Part shown: in pieces, positions 21,181 to 28,950 of the stretch
How positions within the stretch are numbered: the first letter of the stretch is position 1
Layout: each line of letters begins with the position of its first letter
Assembly: GCF_011772445.1 (NCBI RefSeq)
Contig: NZ_WVZN01000021.1
Span: 1-64,000 of the forward strand
Reading direction: 5' to 3'
Source of the DNA: Hydrogenophaga sp.
GTDB taxonomy: Bacteria > Pseudomonadota > Gammaproteobacteria > Burkholderiales > Burkholderiaceae_C
DNA: 64,000 bases
Notes under the pieces: model-generated
What the model saw: only the letters and a program-made list of their open reading frames with translations
Databases searched by the model: none
What the model was told of the DNA's origin: nothing
Position numbers and translations under genes: made by a program

Positions 21181-23051
21181 GGCGACACCTCCGCCGCGGC
21201 AACGGCCTCGGCGCCCGCCGCCGACAGGGCCGCCTCGTCGGCCTGATCGCGAACCGAGGAGCTGGCCGCGCGCCGTGGCTTTTCCAGCAGGAAGCTGCCG
21301 ATCACCAGCGCGTCCAGCGGCGTGCTGTGGAAGGCGTGCAGCGCGTCCTGCGGCGTGCAGACGATGGGTTCGCCGCGCACATTGAACGAGGTGTTGATGA
21401 GCACCGGCACACCGGTGAGTTCGCCGAAGCGCTCGAGCAGCGCGTGAAAGGCCGGGTTGGTGGCGGCGTCCACCGTCTGCACGCGCGCCGTGCCGTCCTG
21501 GTGGCAGGCCGAGGGAATGCGCGGGGCCTGCCCGGGCAGCACGTCGTAGACGAACAGCATGAAGGGCGCGAGGCCGTCGTTGGCGTCGGCGGGCGAGAAC
21601 CACTCGTGCAGGCGCTCGCGCGGCACGGCGGGCGCCACGGGCCGGAAGTCCTCGCGGTCCTTGAGTTCGTTGAGGCGCGCCTGCATCTCCGGCCGCAGCG
21701 GCGAAGCGAGGATGGAGCGCGCGCCCAGCGCCCGCGGCCCGAACTCCATGCGGCCCTGGAACCAGCCGATCACCTGGCCCTCGGCCAGGCGCCGCGCCGT
21801 GGCCGAGGCCACGTCGCCCAGGCGCGTGTAAGGCAGCTTGGCCCACTGCAGCAGCGCCTCGATGTCCTCGTCGTCGAAGCCGGGGCCCAGGTAGGCGTGG
21901 TCCATGCGCCAGCGGCGCGGTGCCAGCGCCAGGGGGCCGCCGTCGAAGCGCGCCGGGTCGGCGGTGCCCGGCAGCCGCGCGCGGGCGTCCACCCACAGGG
22001 CCGCGCCCAGCGCGGTGCCGGCGTCGCCGGCCGCGGGCTGCACCCAGACGCGCTCGAACAGGCCGCTGTCGCGCAGGCGCGCGTTCATCACGCAGTTGAG
22101 CGCCACGCCGCCGGCCATGGCCAGGTCGGGCTGGTCCGACACCGAGCGCAGCCAGCCCGCGAGTGCGAGCACCGTGTCTTCCAGCACGGCCTGCAAGGCG
22201 GCGGCGGCGTCGTAGTGCCGCTGTTCCATCGGCGCGCCGCGCGCGCGCGGCGCGCCGAACAGGGCGACAAGGTCCATGGCGTCGAGCTCGTAGCCGCCGG
22301 CCGCGCACAGCCGCACGTGGCGCCACAGGGCGTCGCGCCAGCGGCGGCGGTCGCCCATCGCCGCCATCGCCATCACCTTGTATTCGTCGCTGGAATGCAG
22401 GAAGCCCAGGTGCGTGGTGATGCGCTCATAGAGCAGGCCGAGCGAATGCGGCACCTGCACCTCGCCCAGCGCGCCGTAGTGAGCGTCGCGGTAGACGCCG
22501 TAGCTGGTGGAGGCCCGTTCGCCGCGCCCGTCGATCGTCATGACCGCGCAGCGCTCGAAGGGACTCGCCAGGAAGGCGCTGGCCTGGTGGCAGAGGTGGT
22601 GGTTGACGAAATGAAAACGGTACGGCCCATCGTGCCGCACGCCTTGCAGGCGCCCGCGCAGGTGGTGCGGCGCGCCGCTGGCGAGCTGGCGCGGGGCGTT
22701 GACCACATAGGCCGCGAACAGGGGGTCCCAGACGCTTTCCCATTCGCCCGCCGCGTGCGCCGACGGTTGCAGCGGCAGGCTCAGGGCGGGCGCGGCGGCC
22801 CGGTCGCCGAGGAAGCGCGCGGGGTCGTAGCTGTAGGCCACGTGGTCCACGTCGGCGAGCGACACGCCCGCCTGGCGCAGGCAATCGTCGATGGCGTGGA
22901 AGGGCAGCTCCCAGGCCGTGAAGGGCAGCGGCCGCTTGCCATGCTTGATGCGCGTGAAGCGCTCTTCCTCGCTGGCGGCGAGGGGGGTGCCGTCGACGAC
23001 CAGCGCGGCCGCGCTGTCGTGGAACGCGGCGTTGATGCCGAGGGTGATCAT
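21177..23051 (-). CDS. Carbamoyltransferase, NodU/CmcH family
   Basis: A 624-residue enzyme that transfers a carbamoyl group from carbamoyl phosphate to a hydroxyl, often of a sugar. The N-terminal ASKHA-like domain starts MITLGINAAFHDSAAAL. The FVNHHLCHQASAFLAS segment carries the conserved metal-binding His residues. MAGGVALNCVMNARL, GRMEFGPRALGARSIL and the C-terminal LINTSFNVRGEPIVC match the family. It is cytoplasmic and lies between a family-9 glycosyltransferase and a nucleotide-sugar SDR, so a glycan precursor is the likely acceptor. Start and stop both overlap neighbours by 4 bp. Confidence 0.92.
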   Translation of the reverse strand: MITLGINAAFHDSAAALVVDGTPLAASEEERFTRIKHGKRPLPFTAWELPFHAIDDCLRQAGVSLADVDHVAYSYDPARFLGDRAAAPALSLPLQPSAHAAGEWESVWDPLFAAYVVNAPRQLASGAPHHLRGRLQGVRHDGPYRFHFVNHHLCHQASAFLASPFERCAVMTIDGRGERASTSYGVYRDAHYGALGEVQVPHSLGLLYERITTHLGFLHSSDEYKVMAMAAMGDRRRWRDALWRHVRLCAAGGYELDAMDLVALFGAPRARGAPMEQRHYDAAAALQAVLEDTVLALAGWLRSVSDQPDLAMAGGVALNCVMNARLRDSGLFERVWVQPAAGDAGTALGAALWVDARARLPGTADPARFDGGPLALAPRRWRMDHAYLGPGFDDEDIEALLQWAKLPYTRLGDVASATARRLAEGQVIGWFQGRMEFGPRALGARSILASPLRPEMQARLNELKDREDFRPVAPAVPRERLHEWFSPADANDGLAPFMLFVYDVLPGQAPRIPSACHQDGTARVQTVDAATNPAFHALLERFGELTGVPVLINTSFNVRGEPIVCTPQDALHAFHSTPLDALVIGSFLLEKPRRAASSSVRDQADEAALSAAGAEAVAAAEVSP

Positions 23052-24220
23052 GCGCGGGCCTCCTGTAGGGGCAGGGTGGGAAGGGGCGGGGCGGCAGCGA
23101 AGGGTTCGCCGTCCGGGCGTTCGAGCAGTTCGCGCACGGCGTCCACCACCGTGTGCACCTCGATCCGGCGCAGGCAGTCGTGGTGGCCTTGCGGGCAGAC
23201 GCTCTTGAGGCAGTGCCGGCAGGGCACGTCGTGGCTGAGCACACGCGCCTTCGCGCGCCACGGGGTGTGCTGGGGATTGGTGAGCGCGTACAGCACCACC
23301 ACCGGCGTGCCCAGGGCCGCGGCCAGATGGGCCGGTCCGCTGTTGTTGCACAGCAGGGCGCGCGCGCCGCCGATGAGCGCCGCCAGCGGGCCCAGGTCCA
23401 GGCGCCCGCAGAGGTCGACGAAGGGCTCGCTCATGGCCGCGCCGGCCTCGTGCACCAGCGGCTGTTCCCCGGCCGTGCCGGTGAAGACGATCTGGCAATC
23501 GGTGGCGCGCGCCAGGGCATCGGCCGCCTGCCCGAAGCGCTGCGCCGGGTAGCGGCGCGAGGCCGCGCTGGCGCCGGGGTGCACCACGAGCCAGGGCCGA
23601 TCGGGCCGTCCGCCGGCGGCGGCCAGGGCCGCCCGCATCGTCTGCGTGTCGGCCGGGTCCAGTTCGAAGGGCAGGGCCTCGTCGCCGCTGACGTAGCCCA
23701 CCGAGCGCACCAGGTCGAGCTGGCGCTGCACCTCGTGGCGCATGCCGCTGGCGCAGACGTCCGTCTCGGGCACCCAGTCGCTGAGCAGCGCGTACGGGTT
23801 CTCTCGCGCGTGCGCCAGGCGCAGCGGTATGCCGGCGAGGCGGCACAACAAGGCGGCGGGCAGGGCGCTCTGCGTGCAGACGGTGAAGATGACCGCGGCG
23901 TCGAAGCGGTGCGCGCGCAGGCGCTCGACGAGGCGCAGGTCCTGCGCGGCCGATGCCTCGGTGCCCTCGGGCTGGCGCGTCCAGGGCGCCCGGTACACGA
24001 AACACTCGTCCACCGCGTCGAGGTGGCGCGCCAGTTCGGCGCCCGCGGGTGAGGTGAGCAGCGTGAGCTGCGTGCCGGCGGTGCGCCGCTTGAGCGCGGC
24101 CAGGGCGGGCGCGGTCATCAGCACGTCGCCCAGGTTGTCCAGCCGCACGGCCAGGATGCGGCGGGCGTCGGCCCAGCGCGGCGTGGCGGGCACGTGGCCC
24201 TGGATGAGGGTCAGGGCCAT
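23048..24220 (-). CDS. Glycosyltransferase family 9 (heptosyltransferase-like)
   Basis: A 390-residue GT-B glycosyltransferase of family 9, which uses ADP-heptose in most characterised cases. The N-terminal RLDNLGDVLMTAPALAALK and C-terminal NNSGPAHLAAALGTPVVVLY motifs are present, with a VHPGASAASRRYPAQRF loop between. A Cys cluster (CRHCLKSVCPQGHHDCL) near the C-terminus is common in this group. It overlaps the upstream SDR by 10 bp and the carbamoyltransferase by 4 bp. With gmhA, gmhB and rfaE genes nearby, ADP-heptose is the likely donor. Confidence 0.9.
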   Translation of the reverse strand: MALTLIQGHVPATPRWADARRILAVRLDNLGDVLMTAPALAALKRRTAGTQLTLLTSPAGAELARHLDAVDECFVYRAPWTRQPEGTEASAAQDLRLVERLRAHRFDAAVIFTVCTQSALPAALLCRLAGIPLRLAHARENPYALLSDWVPETDVCASGMRHEVQRQLDLVRSVGYVSGDEALPFELDPADTQTMRAALAAAGGRPDRPWLVVHPGASAASRRYPAQRFGQAADALARATDCQIVFTGTAGEQPLVHEAGAAMSEPFVDLCGRLDLGPLAALIGGARALLCNNSGPAHLAAALGTPVVVLYALTNPQHTPWRAKARVLSHDVPCRHCLKSVCPQGHHDCLRRIEVHTVVDAVRELLERPDGEPFAAAPPLPTLPLQEARA

Positions 24221-24945
24221 GAGGTCTCCTGGTCGGGCAGCACCATGAGCTCGGCGATCACCGAGCCGCGCGGCAGGCTGAGCACCAGCTGCGCCGCCTC
24301 GGCCACGTTGGCGGGGTCCTGCAGCGTCTGTGGATCGAGGTCGGGAAAGCGCTCCAGCAGGAAGGGCGTGCGCATGCCACCGGCGATCAGCGAACTCACG
24401 CGTACGCCGCTGGCGCGCAGTTCGGCGTGCAGGGCCTTGCTCAGGCCCAGCAGGCCCCACTTGCTGGCGTGGTAGGCGCTGGCATTGGGCCAGGCGCGCA
24501 GCGAGGCCGTGGAGGCCACGTTGATGATGTGCCCGCCACGTCCGCCGTCCGAGGCCTTGAGCGCGGGAAGGGCGGCCTTGCTGAGCAGGAAGGGACCGAT
24601 GAGGTTGGTCTCGAGCACGCGCGTCCAGGCGGAGTACGTGACCTCGTCGATCGGCGCGGTGACGTCCGTGCCGGCGTTGTTCACCAGCACGTCCAGGCCG
24701 CCCCAGCGCTCCAGGACGGCGGTGAGGGCGTCGAAGACGGCGGGCTGGCGCCCGACGTCCATGCCGATGCCCAGCGTCGAATCGCCCTGTGGGTCGATCT
24801 CGCCGCACACGCGCGCGGCCTTGGCCGGGTCCAGGTCGGCCAGGGCCACCCGGGCACCCGCGGCCACGAAGCGGCGCGCCATGGCGGCGCCCAGGCCGCT
24901 GCCGGCGCCGGTGATGAGGATCCTGCGTTGCGCGAGGCTGGACAT
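24211..24945 (-). CDS. SDR family oxidoreductase, first gene of the glycan operon
   Basis: A 244-residue classical short-chain dehydrogenase. NAD(P) binding TGAGSGLGAAMA is near residue 13. NNAGTD, the catalytic Ser in VASTASL, and YHASKWG follow. The substrate is unknown; the position at the head of the operon suggests a role in sugar modification. A sigma-54 promoter match lies 37 bp upstream (24982-24996). It is divergent from the MscS-like gene across an 87-bp gap. Confidence 0.88.
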   Translation of the reverse strand: MSSLAQRRILITGAGSGLGAAMARRFVAAGARVALADLDPAKAARVCGEIDPQGDSTLGIGMDVGRQPAVFDALTAVLERWGGLDVLVNNAGTDVTAPIDEVTYSAWTRVLETNLIGPFLLSKAALPALKASDGGRGGHIINVASTASLRAWPNASAYHASKWGLLGLSKALHAELRASGVRVSSLIAGGMRTPFLLERFPDLDPQTLQDPANVAEAAQLVLSLPRGSVIAELMVLPDQETSWP

Positions 24946-24981
24946 GGCGTGTGCACTCCGGTGTGGTGGAAGCGCGGCACG

Positions 24982-24996
24982 GCAAGGCGTATGCCG
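24982..24996 (-). promoter_or_regulatory. Sigma-54 promoter for the minus-strand glycan operon
   Basis: Minus strand reads CGGCATACGCCTTGC: GGCA at -24, TTGC at -12, correct 4-nt plus 2-nt spacing. The predicted start is about 25 nt upstream of the SDR ATG. It would drive all six genes down to gmhA. Confidence 0.68.
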
Positions 24997-25005
24997 GGGC
25001 CCGCG

Positions 25006-25020
25006 CGGAACGCCGATTGC
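25006..25020 (+). promoter_or_regulatory. Sigma-54 promoter for the MscS-like gene
   Basis: CGGAACGCCGATTGC keeps GG, ACG and TTGC at correct spacing. The predicted start site falls at about the base before the ATG at 25033, so the transcript would be leaderless. Back-to-back with the promoter at 24982-24996 (9 bp between). Confidence 0.55.
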
Positions 25021-25032
25021 CTCGCGCGCGCC

Positions 25033-25863
25033 ATGAGTGCGGAGAACCTGTGGTGGACCCTGGGCCGAGGGCTCGATGCGCTCGACGTGGTGCTGTTTCG
25101 CCTGGGCGATGCGCAGATGACGCTGGCGCTGCTGCTCAAGCTGCTGCTCCTGCTCGCCCTGGTCTTCTGGGCCGCGGGCGCCGTGCGGCGCTGGTTGCTG
25201 GGCGCCGGCCTGAGCCGGTTCGACATCGACACGGGCACGCGCTACGCGGTCGCCGCCACCGCGCGTTACCTGCTGCTGGTGCTGGGCGTGCTGATGGTGT
25301 TGCAGAACGTGGGCATCAACCTCGCGGCGCTCAGCGTGGTGGCCGGCGCCGTCGGCCTGGGCGTGGGCTTCGGTCTGCAGAACGTGGTGAGCAACTTCAT
25401 CAGCGGGCTGATCATCATGTTCGAGCGCCCCATCAAGGTGGGGGACCGGGTGGAGGTGGCCAGTGTGGAAGGCGTGGTGCGCGAAATCAGCGCGCGGCGC
25501 ACGACCGTGGTGACCTCGGACAACGTGGCCATCCTGATTCCGAACCAGCGCTTCATCCTGGACAACGTGGTCAACCTGGCCTACCTGGACGGGCCCGTGC
25601 GCCTGCGCGTCGCCGTGGGCCTGCCTTCGGGCGCCGACGCCGCACTGGTGGGGCAGTTGCTGAGGGAGGCGGCGCACGAATTGCCCGAGGTGCTGCGCGA
25701 GCCCGCCCCTCAGGTGCTGCTGCGCTCACTGGGCGGCGCCTCGCAGCAGTTCGAGCTCGCGGTGTGGTTCCAGCCGCAGCTCACGGCGCGCGACCAGTTG
25801 GCCAGCGCGCTCAATCTGGCGGTGGCGCGCCGGCTGGAACAGGCGGGGGTCAAGCCGGCCTGA
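25033..25863 (+). CDS. Small-conductance mechanosensitive channel (MscS family)
   Basis: A 276-residue MscS-type channel that releases solutes on membrane stretch. Three membrane helices are seen (about 33-55, 70-92 and 97-120). The pore helix GAVGLGVGFGLQNVVSNFISG is followed by GLIIMFERPIKVGDRVEV and the beta domain. No Shine-Dalgarno is seen before the ATG at 25033, in line with the leaderless transcript predicted from the promoter; Met29 is an alternative start. It is divergent from the glycan operon and fits an osmotic or desiccation-stress role. Confidence 0.9.
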   Translation: MSAENLWWTLGRGLDALDVVLFRLGDAQMTLALLLKLLLLLALVFWAAGAVRRWLLGAGLSRFDIDTGTRYAVAATARYLLLVLGVLMVLQNVGINLAALSVVAGAVGLGVGFGLQNVVSNFISGLIIMFERPIKVGDRVEVASVEGVVREISARRTTVVTSDNVAILIPNQRFILDNVVNLAYLDGPVRLRVAVGLPSGADAALVGQLLREAAHELPEVLREPAPQVLLRSLGGASQQFELAVWFQPQLTARDQLASALNLAVARRLEQAGVKPA

Positions 25864-25887
25864 GCGAAGCGCGATGGGGCGACGGGG

Positions 25888-25902
25888 CGGCACGCGACTT
25901 GC
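25888..25902 (+). promoter_or_regulatory. Sigma-54 promoter for the 98-residue gene
   Basis: CGGCACGCGACTTGC: GGCACG-N4-TTGC exactly, missing only the first T. The ATG lies 29 bp downstream, after an AGGAGG ribosome site. Confidence 0.8.
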
Positions 25903-25930
25903 CCCCTGCGTGTTTTGCAGGAGGCACGAC

Positions 25931-26227
25931 ATGCCCAGACCCCGCCAACCGACACCCGACACCAAGCCATCCGCCACCGAGCCGCGCAAGGTGGTCAACA
26001 CGGGGCTGCCCCCGCACGCGCCCGGCGCATTCGTCAAGCGCCGCTTCGATGCGCTCGAACTGCCGCATGAGCGCGACGAGGGCCTGGAGACCACCGCGAG
26101 CGAACCCGATCCGGTGATCGAACAGGCCGGTCGCGACCTGGCCAGCGGGCAGGTCGACACCGACCTGCGCGCCACGCCCGGGCTGGACGCGCAGCGCCGC
26201 GAACGCCTCTTGCGTCGCCGCGGGTGA
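25931..26227 (+). CDS. Small hydrophilic hypothetical protein
   Basis: A 98-residue polar protein starting MPRPRQPTPDTKPSATE. The ATG is chosen for its full AGGAGG ribosome site. There is no signal or membrane helix. The C-terminal half is charged (QAGRDLASGQVDTDLRATP; RRERLLRRRG). I do not recognise the family. It has its own near-consensus sigma-54 promoter and lies between the MscS gene and the Gly/Tyr/Gln-rich gene, so it belongs to the island's stress arm. Confidence 0.75.
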   Translation: MPRPRQPTPDTKPSATEPRKVVNTGLPPHAPGAFVKRRFDALELPHERDEGLETTASEPDPVIEQAGRDLASGQVDTDLRATPGLDAQRRERLLRRRG

Positions 26228-26236
26228 GTGGGCGAT

Positions 26237-26251
26237 GGGCACGGCGCTTGC
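26237..26251 (+). promoter_or_regulatory. Sigma-54 promoter for the FUS-like gene
   Basis: GGGCACGGCGCTTGC: GGCACG-N4-TTGC exactly. It begins 10 bp after the upstream stop; the ATG is 75 bp downstream. Confidence 0.8.
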
Positions 26252-26326
26252 CGCGTCGGCGCGCAGGCCGGCAGCAACGGCCGGCACTTCGTCAACCGCA
26301 TCGAGCAATTCACCAAGGAGCATGTG

Positions 26327-27169
26327 ATGGCACAACATGATCGGGGCCGCCGCCAGGGCGGCCAATACGGACCGGGCCGCTCGCAACGGCAACAGGAGGG
26401 CTACCAGCAAGGAGGCTGGGGCGGCCCATACGATGAGTCGCAAGGCAGCGACCACCCCTACGGCGGTTACGGCGGCTACGGCAGACAGCAGAACCAGTTC
26501 GCTCCCCAGGGCGGGCAGCAGGGTGGCTGGCACGACGAATCGTCGCGATGGTCGGGCGGCCCTTACCAGGACGAAGGCCGCTACGGTGCCCAGGGCGGCT
26601 GGCGTTCGCCGGAGCGTTTCCGCGGCTCTGACCAGGGCTTTCAGGAAGGCCTGCCCGAGCCCGGCGAGCATGCCGCCTACGGCACGCGACGCGGCTACGG
26701 CCCCAGCGGCTTCGGCCAGGGCGGCTATGGCCAGAGCCCGGGCATCGACCAGAGCGGCTACGGCGGCTATGGGCAGAGTGGGGCCGGGCAGAGCGGCTAC
26801 GGCCAATCGGGTGGCTACGGGCAGTCAGGTGGCTACGGGCAGTCGGGTGGCTATGGCAGCCCGCAAGGCCGTTTCGGCGACGAGCAGCAGGGCCAGGGCC
26901 GCTATCAGACGGATCCCGACTACTGGCAGTGGCGCGAGGAGCAGATGCGCGCGCTGGACGATGACTACGGTTCCTGGCGCAAGGAGCGCTACCAGCGCTT
27001 CTCCGACGAGTTCTCGCAGTGGCGCACGCAACGCCAGCAGTCGCAGGGCGGCTCGGGCAGTGGCCGGGGGTCGTCGTCCGAGGCCTCGAACCGGTCGGGC
27101 TCCTCGAGCGAGGGCTCGGACAGCTCCGCGGGTTCCTCGGGCACCAGTGGCTCGCGGACCAACCGCTGA
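26327..27169 (+). CDS. Gly/Tyr/Gln/Ser-rich protein with FUS-like repeats
   Basis: A 280-residue low-complexity protein behind an AAGGAG ribosome site. Residues 1-190 are Gly-, Gln- and Tyr-rich, with SGYGQ/SGGYGQ tandem repeats at about 143-177 that closely resemble the prion-like domain of human FUS in composition. Residues 195-238 form a charged, Trp/Arg-rich segment with a 15-residue period (YWQWREEQ, YGSWRKER, FSQWRTQR). A Ser/Gly tail follows. No signal or membrane helix is seen. It has its own sigma-54 promoter and a strong terminator. The function is unknown; phase separation or protective glass formation are guesses from composition. Confidence 0.8.
   Translation: MAQHDRGRRQGGQYGPGRSQRQQEGYQQGGWGGPYDESQGSDHPYGGYGGYGRQQNQFAPQGGQQGGWHDESSRWSGGPYQDEGRYGAQGGWRSPERFRGSDQGFQEGLPEPGEHAAYGTRRGYGPSGFGQGGYGQSPGIDQSGYGGYGQSGAGQSGYGQSGGYGQSGGYGQSGGYGSPQGRFGDEQQGQGRYQTDPDYWQWREEQMRALDDDYGSWRKERYQRFSDEFSQWRTQRQQSQGGSGSGRGSSSEASNRSGSSSEGSDSSAGSSGTSGSRTNR
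26753..26857 (+). repeat. Tandem repeats encoding SGYGQ/SGGYGQ
   Basis: Imperfect tandem repeats, mostly 18 bp per unit near the end, encode the Gly-Tyr-Gly-Gln-Ser motif of the low-complexity protein. Units with nearly identical DNA sit next to each other (about 26800-26857), as expected from slippage expansion. Confidence 0.8.
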
Positions 27170-27214
27170 GCACACAGGTCCCGGCTGATCGCACGATCCG
27201 CCGGGACGAACCAG

Positions 27215-27242
27215 GGCCGGCTCCCGCGAGCCGGCCTTTTTT
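27215..27242. terminator. Rho-independent terminator
   Basis: GGCCGGCTC (27215-27223) pairs with GAGCCGGCC (27228-27236), followed by six T. It ends the FUS-like gene and lies just beyond the rpoN stop on the other strand. Confidence 0.9.
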
Positions 27243-27251
27243 ATGGCGCGC

Positions 27252-28709
27252 TCAGGCGTGCCGGCGCCGCTTGTCCACCGGCTCGATGCGCAGCAGCTGC
27301 CGGTACTTGGTGACCGTGCGCCGCGCCACCACCAGCCCCTGGTCGGCGAGCTGGCGGGTGATCTCCGCGTCGGACATCGGACGCGACGGGTTCTCGGTCT
27401 GGATGATGTCGCCGATCAGCCCGCGGATTGCCGTGCCCGAGCAGGCGTTGCCCGCCGCGCTCACCATCGGGCGCGAGAAGAAGTACTTCAGCTCGAACAC
27501 GCCCAGGGGCGTGGCCATGTGCTTGTTGTTGGTCACGCGCGAGACGGTGGACTCGTGCACGCCCACTTCCTCGGCGATCTCGCGCAACACCAGCGGTTTC
27601 ATCGCCATGGGGCCGAACTCCAGGAAGTGCCGCTGGCGCCGCACGATGGCCTGGGCCACGTCCAGGATGGTGGAGAAGCGCTGCTCCACGTTGCGCAAGG
27701 TCCAGCGCGCGTCCTGCAACTGTTCGCCGAGTTCGCCGTTCTGCCGCGAGCGGTGGCGCTGGAACAGGTCCGCATAGACCTGGTTGAGCCGCACGCGCGG
27801 CACCACGGCGGGGTTGAGCTGCACCGTCCACTGGCCGCGCTGGCGGCGCACGATCACGTCGGGGACGATGTAGTCGATGCGCGAGGCGCCCACGCGCCAG
27901 CCGGGGCGCGGGTCGAGGTGGCGGATGCGGTCGACCACGGCCTCCACGCGCGCCGCCGGCACCCGCAGCGCCGCGGCCAGGGCCGGCACGTCGCGCGCGG
28001 CCAGGGCATCGAGGTGGTCGCGCACGATGCATTCGGCCAGCTCGCGGCAGCGGGGGTCTTCGATCTGCTGCACCTGCAGCGCCAGGCACTCGCCGACGCC
28101 ACGCGCCGCCACGCCGGTGGGCTCCAGCGACTGCACGAGACGCAGGGCCACGAGCATGTCCTGCGAGGAAGCCGGCGGATCGCAAGGCACCATGGCGGCG
28201 ATTTCCTCGAGCGGCGTGCGCAGGTAGCCGTCGTCGTCCAGCGACTCGACGATCGCGCGCGTCAGGCACAGATCGCGTTCGGACAAGGCCATGACGTTGA
28301 GCTGGCCGTGCAGGTGCATGGCCAGCGTGGTGTCGCAGGCGGTCATCTCCATGGCCGAGACCTCGCCCTCGCTCGCGCCGCGCGTGCCGCTGATGGCTTC
28401 CTGCATCCACATGTCGCGGTCGTCGCTGCCGTCGCGGCGCACGCCATCGTCCCAGGGGTCGTTGGCCGCGGCCAGGGGTTCAGCGGCTTCCAGCGCCGCG
28501 GGGTCCTCCACCGAGGGATCGCTTTCCACCGCGTCGGTCTCTCCCGGCGCGTTGTCGTCTTCGCTCTCCAGGAACGGGTTGTCGCCCAGCTTCTGACGCA
28601 CCAGTGCGGCGAAGTCCAGCGAGGACATCTGCAGCAGTTGCACGGCGCGTTGCAGTCGGGGCGACAAGGTTTGCGTCGGACGGATCTCGGTGCGGAACTC
28701 CAATCCCAT
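27252..28709 (-). CDS. rpoN: RNA polymerase sigma-54 factor (island-borne copy)
   Basis: A 485-residue sigma-54. Region I (LSPRLQRAVQLLQMSSLDF) binds activators. An acidic region II follows (about 45-100). The core-binding domain and the HTH near VHESTVSRVTNNK lead to the C-terminal RpoN box ARRTVTKYRQ, which reads the -24 element (canonical ARRTVAKYRE). A full GAAGGAGG ribosome site precedes the ATG. The usual rpoN neighbours (lptA, lptB, hpf) are absent, and region I differs from the common LTPQLQQ form, so it is probably a second copy dedicated to this island. A sigma-54 promoter lies upstream, predicting autoregulation. Confidence 0.96.
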   Translation of the reverse strand: MGLEFRTEIRPTQTLSPRLQRAVQLLQMSSLDFAALVRQKLGDNPFLESEDDNAPGETDAVESDPSVEDPAALEAAEPLAAANDPWDDGVRRDGSDDRDMWMQEAISGTRGASEGEVSAMEMTACDTTLAMHLHGQLNVMALSERDLCLTRAIVESLDDDGYLRTPLEEIAAMVPCDPPASSQDMLVALRLVQSLEPTGVAARGVGECLALQVQQIEDPRCRELAECIVRDHLDALAARDVPALAAALRVPAARVEAVVDRIRHLDPRPGWRVGASRIDYIVPDVIVRRQRGQWTVQLNPAVVPRVRLNQVYADLFQRHRSRQNGELGEQLQDARWTLRNVEQRFSTILDVAQAIVRRQRHFLEFGPMAMKPLVLREIAEEVGVHESTVSRVTNNKHMATPLGVFELKYFFSRPMVSAAGNACSGTAIRGLIGDIIQTENPSRPMSDAEITRQLADQGLVVARRTVTKYRQLLRIEPVDKRRRHA

Positions 28710-28776
28710 GGGGGCCTCCTTCAACGGTTGTTCAAACGGTGCGCGGGCCTGTGGCACAGGCGCCAGCCGATGCTTT

Positions 28777-28791
28777 GCAAAGCCCGTGCCG
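28777..28791 (-). promoter_or_regulatory. Sigma-54 promoter upstream of rpoN
   Basis: Minus strand reads CGGCACGGGCTTTGC: GGCACG-N4-TTGC exactly. The predicted start is about 55 nt upstream of the rpoN ATG, within a 241-bp gap that otherwise holds no gene. Confidence 0.82.
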
Positions 28792-28950
28792 ACAAGGGCC
28801 CGGCGCGGGGGCCGCACGCCGCAGGCCGCATGCCCATTGGCCTGGCGCGGGATCGGGGGCGCAGCTGGGGAGGCACCGAGGGGCGGTGCTTCAGAAAAAT
28901 CTGCTGACCCGGGAACGCAAATTGCCGCAAATGCTGCCTTGGCCCGGTCC

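Noticed and set aside
26753..26857. Tandem repeats considered as a CRISPR array
   Set aside because: Units are 18 bp or so with no spacers, in frame, and encode SGYGQ repeats of a protein.
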